A DNA stretch of 64,000 nucleotides from the NCBI RefSeq assembly GCF_001457475.1, contig NZ_LN831029.1:3968001-4032000 (forward strand). The letters are read 5' to 3'. Below the pieces are notes generated by a model. It was not told the origin of the DNA. It was given only the letters and a program-made list of their open reading frames with translations, and searched no databases. Below are positions 1-8,546 of this stretch, piece by piece. The first letter of the stretch is position 1. Each line of letters opens with the position of its first letter. This DNA is from Achromobacter xylosoxidans (GTDB lineage Bacteria; Pseudomonadota; Gammaproteobacteria; Burkholderiales; Burkholderiaceae_B). The position numbers and the translations under genes were made by a program.

Positions 1-2
1 CG

Positions 3-3000
3 CCGCGCACGATCAACGTCAAGGGCACCACGCTGAATTTCAGCAGCGGCGCCGCGGGCGGCAACACCACGCTGGTGACCGAAGCCCGCACCATCGGGGC
101 CAGCTTGACCGGCACCAGCACGCCGGCCAACCTGACGCTGACCAACACCGGCGCGCTCGACGCGTCGCTGAGCACCGCCAACGGCGACATCAGCGCCACG
201 GCCACCGGCTCGCTGAACGCCTCGGCCACCGCCGTCGGCAGCAACCGCACCATCGCGCTGACCTCGCAGCATGGCGATGTAGAGATCGGCATCGTCAACG
301 CCGGCGCCGCCAGCGGCACCGTGATCCTGAGCGCCGCCGAGGGCTCGCTGCTGGGGCTGGACAACACCCTCACGGCCAACAGCCTGGACCTGACCAGCAA
401 GACCGGCATCGGCACCCAGGCCGACCACTTCACCACGTCGGCCCGCAATCTCAAGGCCAATGTCCTGGGCAGCGGCGACATCTATGTGGACGCCTCCGGT
501 CCGTTGACGCTGGGCCGCGTCGCGACGGCTGACGGCAACATCGGCATCGCCTCCGCCGGCAACCTGGCGAGCACGGTCGGCCTGTCGGCCGGCAACCGCG
601 GCGACGTCGCGCTGGCCTCCACCGCCGGCAACGTCACCGTCAGCCACGATATCGCCAGCGCCGACGCGCATGACCTGTCCGTGAGCGGCGCGGCCATCGC
701 CATGGCCGCCGCCAACACCAGCGGCAGCCAGACCTACACCGGCAACGTCACCCTCAACGGCGACCTGACCGGCAGCGCCATCGGCATCACCGGCAACGCC
801 ACGCTGGCCGGCGGCAAGCGCACCCTGACGGCCAACGGCGCCAACGGCGGCGTCGCCCTCTCGGGCGCGCTGAACGGCGGCGCGCAGCAGGCCGTGATCG
901 TGGCCGACGACGGCGACGTCACGCTGGGCGGCAATGCCTCCAACCTGGCCAGCCTGACCATCACCGGCAACAACATCGACCTGCGCCAGGTCGCCACCAC
1001 CGGCGCCCAGCAGTACAACGGCGCCACCACGCTGCGCGGCGCGTACACCACCGCCAACGGCGCCTTCGGCGTCGACGGCGCCACCACGCTGGCCAGCACC
1101 GTGAGCGTGACCACCGGCAGCGGCGCGGTCGCCTTCACGGGCGCCGTGTCGGGCGCCAACGCGCTGACCGTCACCAGCAGCGGCACCACCACCTACGGCG
1201 GCGCGGTCGACATCGCCTCGCTCAACCAGGCGGGCACCGGCGGCACGGCCATCAACGGCGGCAGCGTCACCAGCAGCGGCACGCAGACCTACGTCGGCCA
1301 CGTAACGCTGGGCGACGATGCGGTGCTGACCGGCACCACCGTCACGCTGGCCAACGGCGCCGACGGCGCCTATGCGCTGGAAATCGACGGCACGGCCCTG
1401 CTGACCGGCGCCATCGGCGCCACCACCAAGCTGGCCAGCCTGACGCTGGACGGCGCCGCCACGCTCAATGCGGGCAGCATCGCCACCACCGGCAACCAGC
1501 GCTACAAGGGCGCCGTGACGCTGAGCGGCGATCACACGCTGAGCGCCACCACCGGCGGCGTAGCCTTCGACGGCGCGCTGGACGGCACGCATGACCTGCA
1601 CGTCGTGTCCACGGCCGGCGGCGACGTCAGCTTCGACGCGGTCGGCAGCGCCACGCAACGCCTGGGCAGCCTGACGGTCGACACGGCCGGCACGACCGCC
1701 TTCAATGGTTCGGTCTACGCGGCATCGGTGCAGACCGACGACCCGGGCGCCGTGACCATCACGGGCGAGCGCGTCGACACCACTGGCGTCATGCGATTCG
1801 GCGAGCTGGTCACGCTGGGCGGCAACGTCACGCTCAAGGGCGCCAGCGTCACCCTGGCCGGCGGCGCGAACTCGACCGACGAGGGCCAGGGCCTGACCAT
1901 CGAAGGTCCGGCCACGATCAACGGCCCGGTGGGCGCCGGCGCCAATGGCCGCCTGGCCTATCTGACCGTCGACGGCGACGCGACGCTCGGCGGCGGCCCG
2001 CTCAAGACGGTGGGCGAACAGTCCTACCTGGGCAAGGTCGAACTGTCCGGCAATGCGCAACTGAGCACCGCCGACGCCAAGGTGACCTTCAACGATACGG
2101 TCACCAGCGGCAACGGCAGCGGCCTGACGGTCAGCAGCGGCAGCGGCGACGTGCGCTTTGCCGAACAGGTCGGCGACGCCGCCACGGGCCGCCTGGGCGC
2201 CCTGGCCGTCAACAGCAACGGCGCCACCACCTTCGAGAAGGCCGTGTACGCCGCCTCGGTCAACACCGACGCCGGCGGCACCGTGGCCATCAACGGCGGC
2301 CTGGTGGACACCACCGGCACGCAATCCTATGGCGAACGCGCCCTGTTCGGCACCGACACCGTGCTCAAGGGCAGCACCGTCAGCCTGCTGGGCGGCGGCG
2401 ACGGCAAGCACGACCTGACCATCGACGGCGACGCCGTGCTCAAGGGACCGCTGGGCGCCAATGATCCGCTGGCCAGCCTGACGGTCAAGGGCAACGCCAC
2501 GCTGGGCGCGGGCAGCATCGTCACCGACGGCGAACAGTCGTACCAAGGCAATGTGACCGTGGGCGGCAACGTCTCGGTGACCAGCCGCCAGGGCGACATC
2601 GGCTTCGACCGCGCGGTCGACGGCGGCCACGGCCTGACGGTCGTCGCCACTCAAGGCGAAGTGACCTTCGCCGGCCCGGTCGGCCAGGGCTCGCGCCTGG
2701 GCGACCTGAAGGTCAGCGCCGCCGGCGACATCGTGCTGGACGGCCCGGTGCGCGCCGCCTCGGTGCAGACCGGCGGCAACGGCGACGTGCTGATCAACGG
2801 CGGCTCGGTGGACACCACCGGTTCGCAGCAATACGGCCAGCACGTCATCCTGAGCGGCGTGGACACCACCCTGACCGGCGCCGACGTGCAGCTCAAGGCC
2901 GGCGTCGACGGCACCCAGCCGGGCCAGCAAGGCCTGATCATCGTCGGCAACGCCGATATCCAGGGCGACGTGGGCGCCACCACGCCGTTGCGCGGCCTGG

Positions 3001-4187
3001 CCGTCTCCGGCGCCACGACCATGGGTCCGGGCAAGACGCACACCACCGGCGACCAGGTCTACAACGGCGCGGTGACCCTGGCTGGCAACCGCGACCTGGC
3101 CAGCGACACCGGCTCGGTGATCCTGGGCAGCAAGCTGGATGGCGGCAACGGCAACAACCTGAACGTCAACGCCGGCAAGAATATCCAGGTCGCGGGCGAC
3201 GCCACCGGCCTGGGTTCGCTGACCCTGCGCGCCGTCGACACCATCGTGTTCAACGGCGATGTCAGCGCCTACCGCGTGCAGCAGCTGGAAGCCAAGTCCG
3301 CCAGCTACAACGGCGCGGTGCGCGCCTCCGGCCCGGACGGCATCGACATCGCGGGCGACACGCTGTCGTTCGGCAAGAACGTCACCGCCGACACGGGTTC
3401 GATCCGCATCGCCAATACCAGCCCGACCGGCACCACGTCCTTTGGCGCGGGCAGCACCGTGAGGGCCGCCACCGGCTTCACCCAGACCGGCGGCGCCGGG
3501 CTGACGCTGCCGGCGCAATTGCTGGTGACGCAGGGCCCCATCAACCTGGGCGCGCCGGCGAAGCTGCAAGGCGGCAACGCGGTCATCCAGACCAACGGCG
3601 ACATCACCGCCATCGGCCTGAGCGGCCTGCAGACCTCGCTGACGCTGGCCTCCGGCGTGGGCGCGCTGCGCATCGGCCTGAACGACGCGGATCCGAGCCA
3701 CAAGCTGGACGTGGCCGGGCTGACCGTGCCGAACGCCGGCTCGGCCGACATGTGGGGCGCGATCGGCGGCAAGACCGGCTCCATGGCCGCCACCATGGTC
3801 CGCAGTTCGCTGGTCGGCGCGCCGTACTACATGAACGGCGCCACCTGGGGCCCGACGGACGTGATCGACCGCCTGGCCGCCGTGACGGCGCCGCGCACGG
3901 TGATCCCCACCACGCCCACCGCCAACCCGCTGTTCCAGGGCACGGTTCCGTCCAAGGGCTTCGGCCCCGACGCCCTGGGCGCGTACACCGATCCGCAGGT
4001 GTTGACCGTGGCCTCCGCGTTTACCTGGCAGCTGCCTTCCGGCGACAATGCGCTCCTGAGCGTGCCGGCCGGCAACAACCCGGTGCTGCAGACGCCCGGC
4101 GCCAATCCGCAGCGCCCCGCCGCCGAAGGCGTGCCGTCATCCGATGACGCGCGCCGCGACACCGGCACTCCCTCACGTACTCTCTGA
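3..4187 (+). CDS. 3' part of a large filamentous-haemagglutinin-like repeat adhesin (partial, 5' end outside window)
   Basis: The frame is open from the first bases of the window with no start or signal peptide, so this is the C-terminal part (about 1390 residues) of a larger protein. It is rich in Gly, Thr, Ala, Val and Asn, with short beta-strand repeats typical of the beta-helix of two-partner-secretion exoproteins (TpsA, FhaB-like). Repeated motifs have the form T-x-G-x-Q-x-Y-x-G-x-V-T-L and L-A-S-L-T-V-x-G-x-A-T-L. Longer units of about 162-174 residues recur five times. The last 250 or so residues are not repetitive and show no autotransporter barrel, which fits secretion by a TpsB partner rather than type V autotransport. 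No TpsB gene lies downstream; the next gene is sapC-like, 9 bp away. The role as surface adhesin is inferred from family architecture. A generic large repeat surface protein is the alternative. Confidence 0.8.
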   Translation, partial: PRTINVKGTTLNFSSGAAGGNTTLVTEARTIGASLTGTSTPANLTLTNTGALDASLSTANGDISATATGSLNASATAVGSNRTIALTSQHGDVEIGIVNAGAASGTVILSAAEGSLLGLDNTLTANSLDLTSKTGIGTQADHFTTSARNLKANVLGSGDIYVDASGPLTLGRVATADGNIGIASAGNLASTVGLSAGNRGDVALASTAGNVTVSHDIASADAHDLSVSGAAIAMAAANTSGSQTYTGNVTLNGDLTGSAIGITGNATLAGGKRTLTANGANGGVALSGALNGGAQQAVIVADDGDVTLGGNASNLASLTITGNNIDLRQVATTGAQQYNGATTLRGAYTTANGAFGVDGATTLASTVSVTTGSGAVAFTGAVSGANALTVTSSGTTTYGGAVDIASLNQAGTGGTAINGGSVTSSGTQTYVGHVTLGDDAVLTGTTVTLANGADGAYALEIDGTALLTGAIGATTKLASLTLDGAATLNAGSIATTGNQRYKGAVTLSGDHTLSATTGGVAFDGALDGTHDLHVVSTAGGDVSFDAVGSATQRLGSLTVDTAGTTAFNGSVYAASVQTDDPGAVTITGERVDTTGVMRFGELVTLGGNVTLKGASVTLAGGANSTDEGQGLTIEGPATINGPVGAGANGRLAYLTVDGDATLGGGPLKTVGEQSYLGKVELSGNAQLSTADAKVTFNDTVTSGNGSGLTVSSGSGDVRFAEQVGDAATGRLGALAVNSNGATTFEKAVYAASVNTDAGGTVAINGGLVDTTGTQSYGERALFGTDTVLKGSTVSLLGGGDGKHDLTIDGDAVLKGPLGANDPLASLTVKGNATLGAGSIVTDGEQSYQGNVTVGGNVSVTSRQGDIGFDRAVDGGHGLTVVATQGEVTFAGPVGQGSRLGDLKVSAAGDIVLDGPVRAASVQTGGNGDVLINGGSVDTTGSQQYGQHVILSGVDTTLTGADVQLKAGVDGTQPGQQGLIIVGNADIQGDVGATTPLRGLAVSGATTMGPGKTHTTGDQVYNGAVTLAGNRDLASDTGSVILGSKLDGGNGNNLNVNAGKNIQVAGDATGLGSLTLRAVDTIVFNGDVSAYRVQQLEAKSASYNGAVRASGPDGIDIAGDTLSFGKNVTADTGSIRIANTSPTGTTSFGAGSTVRAATGFTQTGGAGLTLPAQLLVTQGPINLGAPAKLQGGNAVIQTNGDITAIGLSGLQTSLTLASGVGALRIGLNDADPSHKLDVAGLTVPNAGSADMWGAIGGKTGSMAATMVRSSLVGAPYYMNGATWGPTDVIDRLAAVTAPRTVIPTTPTANPLFQGTVPSKGFGPDALGAYTDPQVLTVASAFTWQLPSGDNALLSVPAGNNPVLQTPGANPQRPAAEGVPSSDDARRDTGTPSRTL
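945..3180 (+). repeat. Tandem coding repeats of about 162-174 codons in the adhesin
   Basis: Equivalent codons of the L-A-S-L-T motif fall at 945, 1431, 1953, 2469 and 2988, giving periods of 486, 522, 516 and 519 nt, all multiples of three. Each complete unit holds two related half-blocks: one starting with a T-x-G-x-Q-x-Y core, and one starting V-D-T-T-G-x-x-x-Y. Between them lies a block with the motif A-A-S-V-Q/N-T. The units have diverged at the DNA level, so this is an old protein-level duplication rather than a recent slippage array. Confidence 0.7.
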
Positions 4188-4196
4188 TCCAACACC

Positions 4197-4952
4197 ATGA
4201 CCACGCAGACTTCGCTTCCCCTGTTCTACGAACAACCCCGTCCGCTCGCTGCCGGCGTGCACGCCAACCTGTCGCTGGCCGGCAATACCGGCTTCGCCTA
4301 CGCCGCCAAGACCAACGCGGTGCCGCTGGTCGCCACCGAGCTGCCGACCGCGTGCCGCCACTTCCCCATCGTCTTCACCGATGGCGAGCAGCCCACGCCG
4401 GTCGCCGTGCTGGGCGTGCGCGGCCAGGAAAACCTGTTCGTCGACGCGCAGGGCCAATGGCGCCCCGGCACCTACATCCCGGCCTACGTGCGCCGCTATC
4501 CCTTCATCTTCATGGAGAACGAAGACCGCAGCCAGTACACGCTGTGTATCGACGAGAAGGCCGCCGCGGTGGTCGAGGGCCGTGACAACCCGTTCTTCGA
4601 CGAGGCCGGCGAGCCGACCGCGCTGGCCCGCAGCGCCCTGGAATTCTGCCGCGACTACCAGAACCAGCACGCCTACACGCTGGAATTCGCGCGCGCCCTG
4701 GCCGACGCCGACCTGCTGGTCGAAAACCGCGCCGACATCACCCTGGCCGACGGCCAGCGCCTGGCCATGTCCGGCTTCAAGGTGATCGACGAAGCCAGGT
4801 TCAACAAGCTGCCGGAAGCGGAATTCCTGCGCTGGCGCGCCAATGGCTGGCTGCCGCTGGTCTATTGCCACCTGCTGTCGATCAACACCTGGCCCAGCCT
4901 GATCGATCAGGTGCAGCCGGTGGTCGCGGCCGAGGAAGCCGCCGAGGCGTGA
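4197..4952 (+). CDS. SapC family protein
   Basis: The 251-residue product matches the SapC family (PF07277), named after a gene of the Campylobacter fetus S-layer locus; its biochemical role is not established. Visible family traits are the motif P-I-V-F-T near residue 60, an F-V-D-x-x-G-x-W segment near 82, the Y-I-P-A-Y-V-R-R-Y-P-F block near 97, and a C-terminal W-x-x-x-G-W-L-P-L-V-Y-C-H-L-L-S-I segment. No signal peptide or membrane segment is seen. The ATG lies 9 bp after the adhesin stop with no clear Shine-Dalgarno sequence, so translational coupling is likely. The position directly after a giant surface protein suggests a role in its assembly or export. It should not be confused with SapC of the peptide ABC transporter. 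Confidence 0.85.
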   Translation: MTTQTSLPLFYEQPRPLAAGVHANLSLAGNTGFAYAAKTNAVPLVATELPTACRHFPIVFTDGEQPTPVAVLGVRGQENLFVDAQGQWRPGTYIPAYVRRYPFIFMENEDRSQYTLCIDEKAAAVVEGRDNPFFDEAGEPTALARSALEFCRDYQNQHAYTLEFARALADADLLVENRADITLADGQRLAMSGFKVIDEARFNKLPEAEFLRWRANGWLPLVYCHLLSINTWPSLIDQVQPVVAAEEAAEA

Positions 4953-4998
4953 TCTTCCGGAACGCCCGCGGGCCGGCGCACGCGCCGACCCGCGCCCC

Positions 4999-5023
4999 CA
5001 CGGCCCCGCCGGTCGGGGCCGTG
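4999..5023. terminator. Hairpin between convergent genes
   Basis: CACGGCCCCG and CGGGGCCGTG form a perfect 10-bp stem with a five-base loop. It lies between the sapC-like stop and the stop of the convergent hydrolase gene. The T-tract is poor on both sides, so efficiency is uncertain. Confidence 0.6.
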
Positions 5024-5027
5024 TGCA

Positions 5028-6326
5028 TTACTGGCCTTGCCCGGCCGCGCGCGCCAGGAATTCCAGCACCGCGCGATAGGACCCCTCGTTGCCGGCCGCA
5101 TTGGCCGGCGGCGTGCCGCCCGCGTCCAGCAACAGGCCCGACATGGCGTGCGGCTTGCTGATCAGCGTGGCCGGCAGGCACGGATAGTGCACGTGATGCC
5201 CCGCCCCCTTGCACACATAATGCGACGTGGGCAGCCCGTGCGCCTCGCGCTGGCGCATGACGATCTCGGAATATGCGGTGCTGGGCCAGAAGCCGTCATC
5301 CGACGCGCTCACCAGCAGGACCGGGCCCGGATAGCGTTCAACCGGAATGCGGGCGCGCTCGAACGCCGCGGCATCGCGGCTGGCGCTCAGGAACGCATGG
5401 GTCTGCCGGTACGGCGGGTCCGAGGCGTAGGCCGCCTCCCAATCGGCGCTGGCGTTGTCCTGCCACAGGTGCGGCAAGGGCTCCCCGCCCTTGCGCCAGA
5501 CCTGCGCATTGCGTCCGGTGCCCGGCTCGCCCGCGCTGACCACGCCGTGCGTCACGGGCGACGGCACGTAGGCCACCACCGCGCTCACCAGGTCGGGATA
5601 GTGCGACGCCACCAGCAATGAGGTCTCGCCGCCGCGGCTGATGCCCGACAGCGCCACGAAGCCGTCGCGCGGCTTGAGTTCGGCGCGGGCCCAGCGCAGC
5701 GCCTGCTCGAAATACTCCAGCGGCATGTCGTTCAGGTACTTGGGCCGGCCGTCGTAGTTGAAAATGGCCAGCGCCAGGCACTGGTAGCCGCGGGCCGCGA
5801 ACAGCGCCGCGCGCGGCGCGTTGACGCCGCCGGACGAGCCGTTCATGTAGATCACGAGCGGATGCGGGCCGGGGCCGGCGGGCGTGTAGAGTTCGCCCGA
5901 CAGCGTCATGCCGCCGACCTGTTCGCGCACGGCGCGGTGCGTGACGCCCTCGGCCACGAAGGTCTGTACCAGCCGCGCGGTGGCCTCATGCCGGCCGTCG
6001 GTGGCGTGCAGGTCGATCGCCAGCGGCTCGGTGCGATCGGGCGGAAACACCACCCGGTCCATCTCCTCGCAGGTCATCGACCACACCAGTCCCATGGCGG
6101 ACGGCTCGGCATAGCTGCCGGACACGGGGCAGTCGCGCGCCAGGTCCAGGCTGCCGTCGTGGCCGGCCATGAACACCGCCTGCGAACGCCACGGCACGCC
6201 GCTCATCCGCATGCGGGCCGTGACGGTGACGAAGGCGTAGGCGGGAAAGCCGTCGATGCGGATCTGGCGCGGCACGTCGATCAGCGCCGTTTCGGGACTG
6301 ACGGTGATGCGGGCTTGCTCGGTCAT
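5028..6326 (-). CDS. Alpha/beta hydrolase of the acyl-CoA thioesterase / BAAT type
   Basis: The 432-residue protein has the two-part layout of the bile-acid-CoA:amino-acid N-acyltransferase/acyl-CoA thioesterase family: an N-terminal beta-sandwich of about 130 residues, then an alpha/beta-hydrolase domain. The nucleophile elbow G-I-S-R-G-G puts Ser at about residue 230. The acid is likely in S-A-S-D-D-G-F (about 343-344) and the base is His in G-A-G-H-H (about 377). A cytosolic location is expected because no signal peptide is seen. The start has an upstream GAGGAA site. It follows the Bug receptor gene by only 9 bp on the same strand, so the two are probably co-transcribed and the hydrolase may act on the imported acid after CoA activation, or on an ester or amide of it. 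The substrate cannot be read from the sequence. Confidence 0.8.
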   Translation of the reverse strand: MTEQARITVSPETALIDVPRQIRIDGFPAYAFVTVTARMRMSGVPWRSQAVFMAGHDGSLDLARDCPVSGSYAEPSAMGLVWSMTCEEMDRVVFPPDRTEPLAIDLHATDGRHEATARLVQTFVAEGVTHRAVREQVGGMTLSGELYTPAGPGPHPLVIYMNGSSGGVNAPRAALFAARGYQCLALAIFNYDGRPKYLNDMPLEYFEQALRWARAELKPRDGFVALSGISRGGETSLLVASHYPDLVSAVVAYVPSPVTHGVVSAGEPGTGRNAQVWRKGGEPLPHLWQDNASADWEAAYASDPPYRQTHAFLSASRDAAAFERARIPVERYPGPVLLVSASDDGFWPSTAYSEIVMRQREAHGLPTSHYVCKGAGHHVHYPCLPATLISKPHAMSGLLLDAGGTPPANAAGNEGSYRAVLEFLARAAGQGQ

Positions 6327-6335
6327 GGCGCTTCC

Positions 6336-7328
6336 TCAGCCTTTCAGGTCGGTCTTGGGCACGTTGTTGGCGCGGATCACGCCGGCCCACATGGCGGATT
6401 CCTCGGCGATGACGCGGTCCAGGTCGGCCGACGAGGTGAACTCCACGGTCACGCCCTGCTCGGCGAACTGCTTGACCAGGCTGGGATCGCGCGTGCCTTC
6501 GCGCACCGCATGCTCCAGCGTCCTGACCACCTCCGCCGGCATCGCCGCCGGCCCCGAGATCATCATGCGGGTATAGAGTTCAAAGCCGTCGACGCCGGCC
6601 TCCTTCATGGTCGGCACGTCCGGCAGGCTCGACAGGCGCTGGTCGGCCGTCACCGCCAGCACCTGCAGCTTGCCCGACTGGATGTTAGGCAGCGCCGAGG
6701 TCGGGAAATCGAAGGTGCTCTGCACCGTGCCCGCCATCAGGTCCAGCAGCGCCGGGCCGCTGCCCTTGTAGGGCACGTCCTGGAACTGGGTGCCGGTCTT
6801 GGACTGGAAATGCAGCAGCGCCAGGTGGTTGATGACGCCGCGCCCGGCATGGGCGCAAGTGATGTCGCCCGGCTTCTTCTTGGCCAGCGCGATGAATTCC
6901 TGCACGTTCTTGACGCCCAGCGCCGGATGCACGATCAGCAGCATCGGCGACTTGCCCATCGACCCCAGCTGCTTGAAGTCCGACTGCTGGTACGGCAGGT
7001 TGTTGTAGAGCAAGGGGTTCAGGATCATGCCGTTGGTGCCGGCAAAGCCCAGCGTGTAGCCGTCGGGTTCGGCCCGCGCCACCGCCACCGTGGCGATGAT
7101 GGCCTGGCCGCCCGGCCGGTTCTCGACCACCACGCTGCCCTTCAGGACCTTGCCCATGCGTTCGGCCAGCGCGCGCGCGGCGATGTCGGTCAGGCCGCCG
7201 GGCGCGAAGCCGACCAGCAGGCGCACGGGGCGGGTGGGGAAATTGGCCTGGGCCTGGGCATGCGCCAGGCGAGGCATCAACGGCAGCGCGGCAAGCGCGC
7301 CCAGGGCGTGGCGGCGGGTGAACGGCAT
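6336..7328 (-). CDS. Bug-family periplasmic solute-binding protein
   Basis: This is a tripartite tricarboxylate transporter substrate-binding protein of the Bug (TctC) family, 330 residues long. The N terminus has an R-R pair followed by a hydrophobic stretch ending in A-H-A-Q, which may be a Tat-like or Sec signal. After it comes the family hallmark P-T-R-P-V-R-L-L-V-G-F-A-P-G-G. Downstream are the E-P-D-G-Y segment and Y-K-G-S-G-P-A near residue 190, which line the carboxylate site in solved Bug proteins. A GGAGAGAG site precedes the ATG. No TctA/TctB permease genes are adjacent, as is common for Bordetella-type Bug genes. It probably captures an organic acid or amide processed by the neighbouring hydrolase. 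Confidence 0.9.
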   Translation of the reverse strand: MPFTRRHALGALAALPLMPRLAHAQAQANFPTRPVRLLVGFAPGGLTDIAARALAERMGKVLKGSVVVENRPGGQAIIATVAVARAEPDGYTLGFAGTNGMILNPLLYNNLPYQQSDFKQLGSMGKSPMLLIVHPALGVKNVQEFIALAKKKPGDITCAHAGRGVINHLALLHFQSKTGTQFQDVPYKGSGPALLDLMAGTVQSTFDFPTSALPNIQSGKLQVLAVTADQRLSSLPDVPTMKEAGVDGFELYTRMMISGPAAMPAEVVRTLEHAVREGTRDPSLVKQFAEQGVTVEFTSSADLDRVIAEESAMWAGVIRANNVPKTDLKG

Positions 7329-7481
7329 AAGGCTCTCTCCAGACAGGCGCGCACGACGACCGCGCGACAGGCGGCCGCGCGAGCCATGCGATGAACAAGG
7401 GGGAAGGAAGCACAGGCCGCCCGCCGAACGGCGGGGGGTCTCAATGACGGTATCTTGTATGCAATATGGCGCGGGGGCTAT

Positions 7482-8405
7482 CTAGGGATATCCCGGGTCG
7501 GCGGCCTGCCCCGCCGCGCGCGCCGCGGCCAGCCGCCACAGTTGCTCGGCCACCGCGGCCATGTCGGTCGGCTGGCGGAACAGGCAGATCTCCAGCGGAA
7601 TGTCCCATTCCTGGCCGCCGGCGCGCACCAGCCTGCCCTGCGCCAGGTCCTCGCGCACCAGCATGTTCGGCAGCCAGGCGACGCCACGGCCCTGCACCGC
7701 CATGGTCCGCAGCAACGTGGCGTGCGGCCCGACGAAGGTGGCGCGTATGCGTTCCTCGCCGAGGTCCTTCTTGCGCAATTGGCTGGCCACGATGCGCCCC
7801 AGGCCCGAGGCCGGCCCATAGGCCAGGAAGTCCACGGCGCCCTCGCCCGCCAGGCGATGCGCCGGCGCGGCCGATCCGCCCGGCGCGCTGACCGGCACCA
7901 GCGTATCGGTGCCCAGCCGCACCATGGGATAGGCGGTTTCATCCAGGCGGCTGGCCACGCGCGGATGCCGGTGGCACAGCAGGAACTGCACGCGGCGCTG
8001 CGCCATCAGGTCTTCGCAGGCCTGGAAGCTGTCGGACATCATCTGGATCGCGCCGACTTCCATGTCCGCTTCCAGGCCGGCCAGCCATTTCGGAAAGAAC
8101 GTCAGCGACAGCAGATGGGTCGCCGCGAAGCGCAGGCTGGCGGCATCCTGCGCATGGGCCGCGACCGCCTTGATGCGCGCCGCCTCCAGGTCGGCCAGCA
8201 CCTGCTTGAGCAGCGGCAGGAAGCGGCGGCCGGCGGCGGTCAGTTCGGTGGGATGCGAGCTGCGGTCGCACAGGTCGGCGCCCACCCATTCCTCCAGCGC
8301 GCGGATGTGGCGGCTGAACGCCGGCTGCGCGATGGCGCGCGCTTCCGCCGCGCGCGAGAAACTTCCGGTGTCGGCCAGCGCGAGGAAATCCTCCAGCCAA
8401 TTCAT
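7482..8405 (-). CDS. LysR-family regulator, HypT-like subgroup
   Basis: The 307-residue protein starts M-N-W-L-E-D-F and has an N-terminal winged HTH with A-A-E-A-R-A-I-A-Q-P-A-F-S-R-H-I-R-A-L-E, then a LysR effector domain ending with G-R-G-V-A-W-L-P. The W-L-E-D-F opening and the A-W-L-P block resemble E. coli HypT (YjiE). I chose the start at the W-L-E-D-F methionine; an in-frame ATG nine codons upstream (8432) is the alternative. It is divergent from a DapA-like/Bug/SDR operon and lies upstream of a Bug/hydrolase pair on its own strand, so it may control both. A perfect 18-bp dyad lies in the divergent region. It is a paralogue of the LysR gene at 14360-15277. Confidence 0.85.
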   Translation of the reverse strand: MNWLEDFLALADTGSFSRAAEARAIAQPAFSRHIRALEEWVGADLCDRSSHPTELTAAGRRFLPLLKQVLADLEAARIKAVAAHAQDAASLRFAATHLLSLTFFPKWLAGLEADMEVGAIQMMSDSFQACEDLMAQRRVQFLLCHRHPRVASRLDETAYPMVRLGTDTLVPVSAPGGSAAPAHRLAGEGAVDFLAYGPASGLGRIVASQLRKKDLGEERIRATFVGPHATLLRTMAVQGRGVAWLPNMLVREDLAQGRLVRAGGQEWDIPLEICLFRQPTDMAAVAEQLWRLAAARAAGQAADPGYP

Positions 8406-8448
8406 GTCCAGAGGTCGGTTTCCAGGTCCCATGATTGTTTGCAGCGCA

Positions 8449-8466
8449 GCATAGATAATTCTATGC
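8449..8466. promoter_or_regulatory. Candidate LysR operator dyad
   Basis: GCATAGA-TAAT-TCTATGC is a perfect inverted repeat with 7-bp arms in the 141-bp region between the divergent LysR and DapA-like starts. Its AT-rich centre stands out from the GC-rich surroundings. Assignment to the LysR product is inference from position. Confidence 0.5.
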
Positions 8467-8546
8467 AATTCGAGTATTGGACGGCCCAAAGGGGATGCCG
8501 CAATCATAGCGGCCATTCCCCCACCCACAGGACCTGGAAAACACCC

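Noticed and set aside
945-3180. Adhesin repeats as a slippage-prone phase-variation array.
   Set aside because: The units are long, diverged at the DNA level and all in frame, so slippage is not indicated.
7455-8546. Extended start for the DapA-like gene at 7455, giving 676 residues.
   Set aside because: The extra part runs antisense through the LysR gene and has no domain match; family homology begins at 8547.
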